Positions 14,715 through 15,899 of a DNA stretch of 15,899 bases are shown here, piece after piece. This stretch comes from Aequorivita sp. (GTDB taxonomy: Bacteria; Bacteroidota; Bacteroidia; Flavobacteriales; Flavobacteriaceae): positions 1 through 15,899 of the forward strand of contig JAGQYZ010000046.1 in the NCBI GenBank assembly GCA_020435865.1, read 5' to 3'. A program made the translations under genes and the position numbers. The stretch's first letter is position 1; every line of letters starts with the position of its first letter. Under the pieces are notes generated by a model, which worked only from the letters and a program-made list of their open reading frames with translations, ran no database searches and was not told the origin of the DNA.

Positions 14715-15899
14715 CTAAAATTTTGAGGAAATACTGATGTGGATTTTGGTGTTTGAAAAATTTAATTTTTGGTTTTCGGTGTTCCCGTTTGCAACATTCA
14801 ATTTAAATAGTCCTGCCTTGGTGTTGAGTCCAATTCCAAATCCAAAACTATATAGGTTTTGTCTGAGAGATAGCGTTTCGTTTTCGAAATATCCAACATC
14901 TATTATGCTATGAGCGTATACCCCATCATTAAATTGGTATCTATATTCTGTGTTTATTACAGAAAAAAGGGACGCATCAATACTGTTCTCGTTAAAGCCT
15001 CGAATGCTATTAATACCACCAAAACGGAATAATTCATTAACTAAGTAGCTATTGCTGAAAAGTACGCTCGTTATATTTTGTAAGAAAATAGAGTTTTTAT
15101 AGTTAAGGTTAAAAATATTATTGAGTAGTGTTTCAATGCGTACTTGGTCGTCACTGTTTCCTTCTTTATCGCGAAAACCAATGCCTCCATCTAAACTAAT
15201 GGTAGTTTTTATTGGAAAAAGTTTTTTGTTTTGAGGTTTAATGTATGAACCTCCAGCAATAAAAAACTTAGATTTAAAGTCTTCAATAGGTGTTCCCGCC
15301 ACTGTAATGTCCAGAAGATTGCTGGAATCATAACCTTTATAACCAATGTATACGGTTGATTTTGGATTTATTTGATAGGTTGCCCGTAATTGCTGTTCAG
15401 TGGTAATAAAAGTACTATCTCGCTTAAAGATTTTAAGTTCACCATTTAAACCAAAAGGTGTTTTTAGTAAATAGGGTAACGTTATTTTGGCTCTGAAATT
15501 TACCTGTTCTTTGCCATCCGCTTTGTAGTTTAGTAATAATTGCTCGCCATAATTAAGGTTGTTGTTCAGCTCCAAGTTCAAATAGCCATTAAAGGTCAGT
15601 TTCCGTGTTTCTTCATCTGTGGCAAAACCGAGTATTCCATCAAATAGATTGTTGTTTTGTTTTTCAAGATAGAAATATACTGTAGTGGAGTCTTTTCTGA
15701 AAAGTGCTTCTGGCGGTTTAATTGCCGAGACAAACCCCAAACTGTTAAGATTTTCGCTTTGCGCCACTAATTTCTTTTGATTAAATAGCTTTCCTTTTTT
15801 TACTCCAGCGTAATATTTTAGAAAAGAACGGGGAAATTTTTCATACCCTTTCACGGCTATAGAGTCTATCGTTCTTATATTGCCGTTGTCCACAAATAA
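14715..15899 (-). CDS. Omp85/TamA-like outer-membrane protein, 5' end outside window
   Basis: This is the C-terminal 394 codons of an Omp85-superfamily protein (BamA/TamA/two-partner-secretion type). The frame stays open to the window edge; the GTG at 15893 is only the first possible start inside the window, there is no signal peptide, and the real start must lie further right. Counting from that GTG, residues 5-80 look like one complete POTRA domain (IDSIAVKGYEKFPRSFLKYY, then LNSLGFVSAI and TVYFYLEKQ). A 16-strand-type barrel follows, with the superfamily loop-6 motif FGGINSIRGF (291-300), and the chain ends in ISISSKF with a terminal Phe. These proteins insert or export other envelope proteins or lipids. 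The divergent barrel favours an accessory homologue, not the essential BamA. Earlier POTRA domains may lie outside the window. Confidence 0.85.
   Translation of the reverse strand, partial: LFVDNGNIRTIDSIAVKGYEKFPRSFLKYYAGVKKGKLFNQKKLVAQSENLNSLGFVSAIKPPEALFRKDSTTVYFYLEKQNNNLFDGILGFATDEETRKLTFNGYLNLELNNNLNYGEQLLLNYKADGKEQVNFRAKITLPYLLKTPFGLNGELKIFKRDSTFITTEQQLRATYQINPKSTVYIGYKGYDSSNLLDITVAGTPIEDFKSKFFIAGGSYIKPQNKKLFPIKTTISLDGGIGFRDKEGNSDDQVRIETLLNNIFNLNYKNSIFLQNITSVLFSNSYLVNELFRFGGINSIRGFNENSIDASLFSVINTEYRYQFNDGVYAHSIIDVGYFENETLSLRQNLYSFGFGIGLNTKAGLFKLNVANGNTENQKLNFSNTKIHISISSKF

Noticed and set aside
15893..15899. GTG at 15893 as the true start of the Omp85-like gene
   Set aside because: The frame is open to the window edge and the product would lack the signal peptide such a protein needs, so the gene is simply cut.

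Overview
The window looks like ordinary chromosome from a member of the Bacteroidota, most likely the family Flavobacteriaceae. The evidence is the low GC content, a SusC/SusD outer-membrane pair, DUF5723 and Omp85-type barrel proteins, Bacteroidota-style lipoprotein signals, promoter-like TAnnTTTG boxes, and the lack of strong Shine-Dalgarno sites. The genus cannot be fixed from this sequence. No insertion sequence, integrase, phage gene, CRISPR array, tRNA or rRNA is visible, and no gap between genes exceeds about 165 bp.

Layout. (1) 1-161: a rho-independent terminator for a gene to the left, an 8-bp inverted repeat, then a small SpoIIAA/STAS-like gene (162-524), which converges on a DUF1569 (DinB-like) gene (548-994, minus). 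(2) 1124-3800: a tight plus-strand cluster of radC (TTG start), a divergent polysaccharide-deacetylase-like protein that seems to lack catalytic residues, and a YjjG-type HAD nucleotidase. (3) 3849-6608: three exported proteins in a row (lipoprotein, DUF5723 barrel, secreted protein of unknown function), with gaps or overlaps of 4 bp. This is the least understood unit in the window. (4) 6605-7882: rarA/mgsA on the minus strand, whose stop codon overlaps the stop of the preceding unit. Divergent from it is a six-TM rhomboid protease (7973-8746), which converges on rlmB (8751-9488, minus). (5) 9561-14594: a minus-strand operon of susC, susD and a small lipoprotein, closed by a perfect-palindrome terminator. 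(6) 14715-15899: the 3' part of an Omp85/TamA-like outer-membrane protein, cut by the window edge.

Functionally the window mixes DNA maintenance (RadC, RarA), rRNA modification (RlmB), nucleotide housekeeping (YjjG), membrane proteolysis (rhomboid) and many envelope proteins. The SusCD operon should make a TonB-dependent importer with a surface lid and an accessory surface lipoprotein. No degradative enzyme or regulator lies beside it, so its substrate cannot be read from this window. I found no convincing new defence or mobile system. The better leads are the envelope trio at 3849-6608, the apparent pseudo-deacetylase at 1826-3121 and the enzyme-less SusCD operon.
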